Shown here: positions 28,376 to 29,507 of the stretch, one piece after another
Layout: each line of letters opens with the position of its first letter
How positions within the stretch are numbered: the stretch's first letter is position 1
Assembly (NCBI RefSeq): GCF_000281045.1
Contig: NW_008246142.1
Location: 117,150 to 146,656, forward strand
Reading direction: 5' to 3'
Origin: Saprolegnia diclina VS20
Taxonomy: Eukaryota; Oomycota; Saprolegniomycetes; Saprolegniales; Saprolegniaceae
Length of the DNA: 29,507 nucleotides
The notes under the pieces: generated by a model
The model's database searches: none
The model's input: only the letters and a program-made list of their open reading frames with translations
What the model was told of the DNA's origin: nothing
Made by a program: the position numbers and the translations under genes

Positions 28376-28568
28376 CTAGAACCCATGAACCCTACCCCGC
28401 CTAGGGCTAGGGGTCGTACCGAGGATACGAGTGCGCCATGACAAACTAAGATCAATGGATTGAAAGGCGCAAAAAGGGCAGTCGTGATGTGACGATGTGA
28501 GATGGCTCTGCGGGCAGCAGCGGTGATTGGTCACATTTTGACGAATACGAGCTCGCGAGGAATCCTTT
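28376..28568. other. Short spacer, possible promoter of the hypothetical gene
   Basis: It contains a probable intron (28376-28419) and a CCAAT-like element (GTGATTGGTCAC near 28525). On the minus strand an initiator-like CATTGATCTTAGTTTG lies just before an ATG at 28439. Nothing else is supported. Confidence 0.3.
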
Positions 28569-29420
28569 TCAACCAATTAGCGGCGAAAACAGTTGAAATT
28601 TGTTGGCTTGCCAACATTTTGGATGCAACACGTATGCAAGTTCGCCGTAAGAAGCTAGGGATACACGTCCAACCCTAAATGCGTGCTTGGCGCGGCGACG
28701 GAGTGCCATTGTGTCGTCGTCTTGGTCGCGCGGGCGCTTGGAACGGCCGGCTGAAGCGACGTTCTCGGAGCCGCCATTCGCAAACCCATTGAACGGGTTG
28801 TGTTGTTGCGGATGAGAATCGAGGGCTCTTCCATGGAGTCCTGTCGGAGTAGCTCAAACGCCTTGGGACCTGCAAGCGCGATCACAGCCTTGAAGGATGC
28901 GCACGTCTCAACCACTGCAGACCCGAGTCAATAAGTCGCACACCACCACCGGCCAACTGAGTTGGCGGCGAAGCTGGTCCATCTCTTCCTCGGCGGTCTT
29001 CAGCTGGTGCTCAAGATCGGCGACCCGTTGCATGGCGGCCTTCTTCTGGTCGGGCTGGATCTGTTCCATCACTTTTGCGGCTGCGAGCTTCACCTCGGCA
29101 ATCGCGAGCTGCTTCAAGAGCTCGTGGTAAAGCTCATCAACGGCTTTGGTGACCTTGGCCGTCTGAGGCGAGTGGGTCCTGGCTACAAGACGTCAAATTG
29201 AAGAATGATGCGACCACCCGCAGTGCGCCCATGAGCTGTGCCCAGTGCGCCCAACGTTGAGGGCGTCCCTCGTTGGTGTCCCTTGGCACGGTGCAGTCCG
29301 GTACGAACATGGACTGTGTCGCGAAAACAAGGATATTACCTAAATGTATAGAAAAATAGTCCTATTTAGGACATACTTCCTAGTTTCACCTCGCATCCTG
29401 ATGGCGATGCGCCATGCCAT
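28569..29420 (-). CDS. Hypothetical coiled-coil protein
   Basis: Model on the minus strand: exons 29420-29390, 29339-29218, 29162-28958, 28914-28795 and 28750-28569; introns 50, 55, 43 and 44 bp with consistent phases; 219 aa. The N-terminal ~50 residues include MFVPDCTVPRDTNEG and RPQRWAHWAQLMGAL. Residues about 50-120 form a strong coiled coil (VKLAAAKVMEQIQPDQKKAA, VADLEHQLKTAEEEMDQLRR). A short central region (FKAVIALAGPKAFELLRQ) and a basic region with a possible nuclear signal (GRSKRPRDQDDD, ALRRRAK) follow. No family is recognised. The N-terminus is uncertain: another ATG at 29502 opens a coding-like frame (MPSVGNILDSSSRQLAEKAA) whose exon end is out of phase with exon 2, so the real gene may begin there or beyond the window. 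The coiled-coil exon is the firmest part. Confidence 0.5.
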
Positions 29421-29507
29421 TGGTGCAAATGCGTGTCTTTTCGGCGGCCTTTTCAGCCAATTGACGAGAGGAGCTGTCCAAGATATTACCGACCGATGGC
29501 ATCGCCC

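Noticed and set aside
28420-28439. MAHSYPR as first exon of the gene at 27872-28375
   Set aside because: It ends in the wrong phase for the following frame and would hit a stop after about 20 codons.

Overview
The window looks like nuclear DNA of an oomycete, most likely a saprolegnialean water mould of the Aphanomyces/Saprolegnia/Achlya type. The grounds are: GC-rich genes with very short GT-AG introns (mostly 40-62 bp); six-cysteine elicitin-like proteins, an oomycete family; start codons closely preceded by sequences resembling the oomycete Inr/FPR core promoter; and a Rab11 GTPase plus a ciliary-type coiled-coil protein, which rule out a prokaryote. All multi-exon models were built by hand from splice sites and reading-frame phase. 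No transcript data were available.

Layout. 374-1068 (+) is a two-exon Rab11 GTPase. 1269-2043 (-) is a small four-TM membrane protein. 2044-4281 has no convincing gene but holds palindromes and a 12-bp tandem repeat. 4282-6804 (+) is an OafA-type acyltransferase fused to an SGNH domain. 7069-8341 (-) joins an elicitin-like domain and a TM segment to the same four-TM module found at 1269-2043, with the module's intron at the same site and phase. 9049-9552 and 10606-11115 (-) are two recently duplicated elicitin-like proteins with GPI-type tails. 11839-16213 (+) is a 12-exon disordered plus coiled-coil protein resembling the transition-fibre protein FBF1. 16690-17520 (-) is a four-exon RING-finger protein. 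17611-18084 (-) is a small single-pass membrane protein. 18085-19647 is mostly gene-free, with a possible BED-finger fragment. 19648-20862, 21814-22914 and 23166-24245 (-) are three tandem mucin-like single-pass membrane proteins sharing cytoplasmic-tail motifs. 25273-27685 (-) is an 11-exon gene combining a CHAT (caspase/separase-like) protease domain with a P-loop NTPase. 27872-28375 and 28569-29420 (-) are two less certain genes.

Common thread. Much of the window encodes surface or secretory proteins (elicitin-like, mucin-like, multi-TM, a carbohydrate-type acyltransferase). Beside them lies a CHAT-NTPase gene whose architecture, in other organisms, belongs to signal-triggered proteolysis and innate-immune or cell-death switches. 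The most unusual items are the CHAT-NTPase gene, the elicitin/multi-TM fusion with its standalone paralogue, and the cluster of perfect inverted repeats upstream of the elicitin-like genes. No rRNA, tRNA or CRISPR array was recognised, and no intact mobile element was seen.
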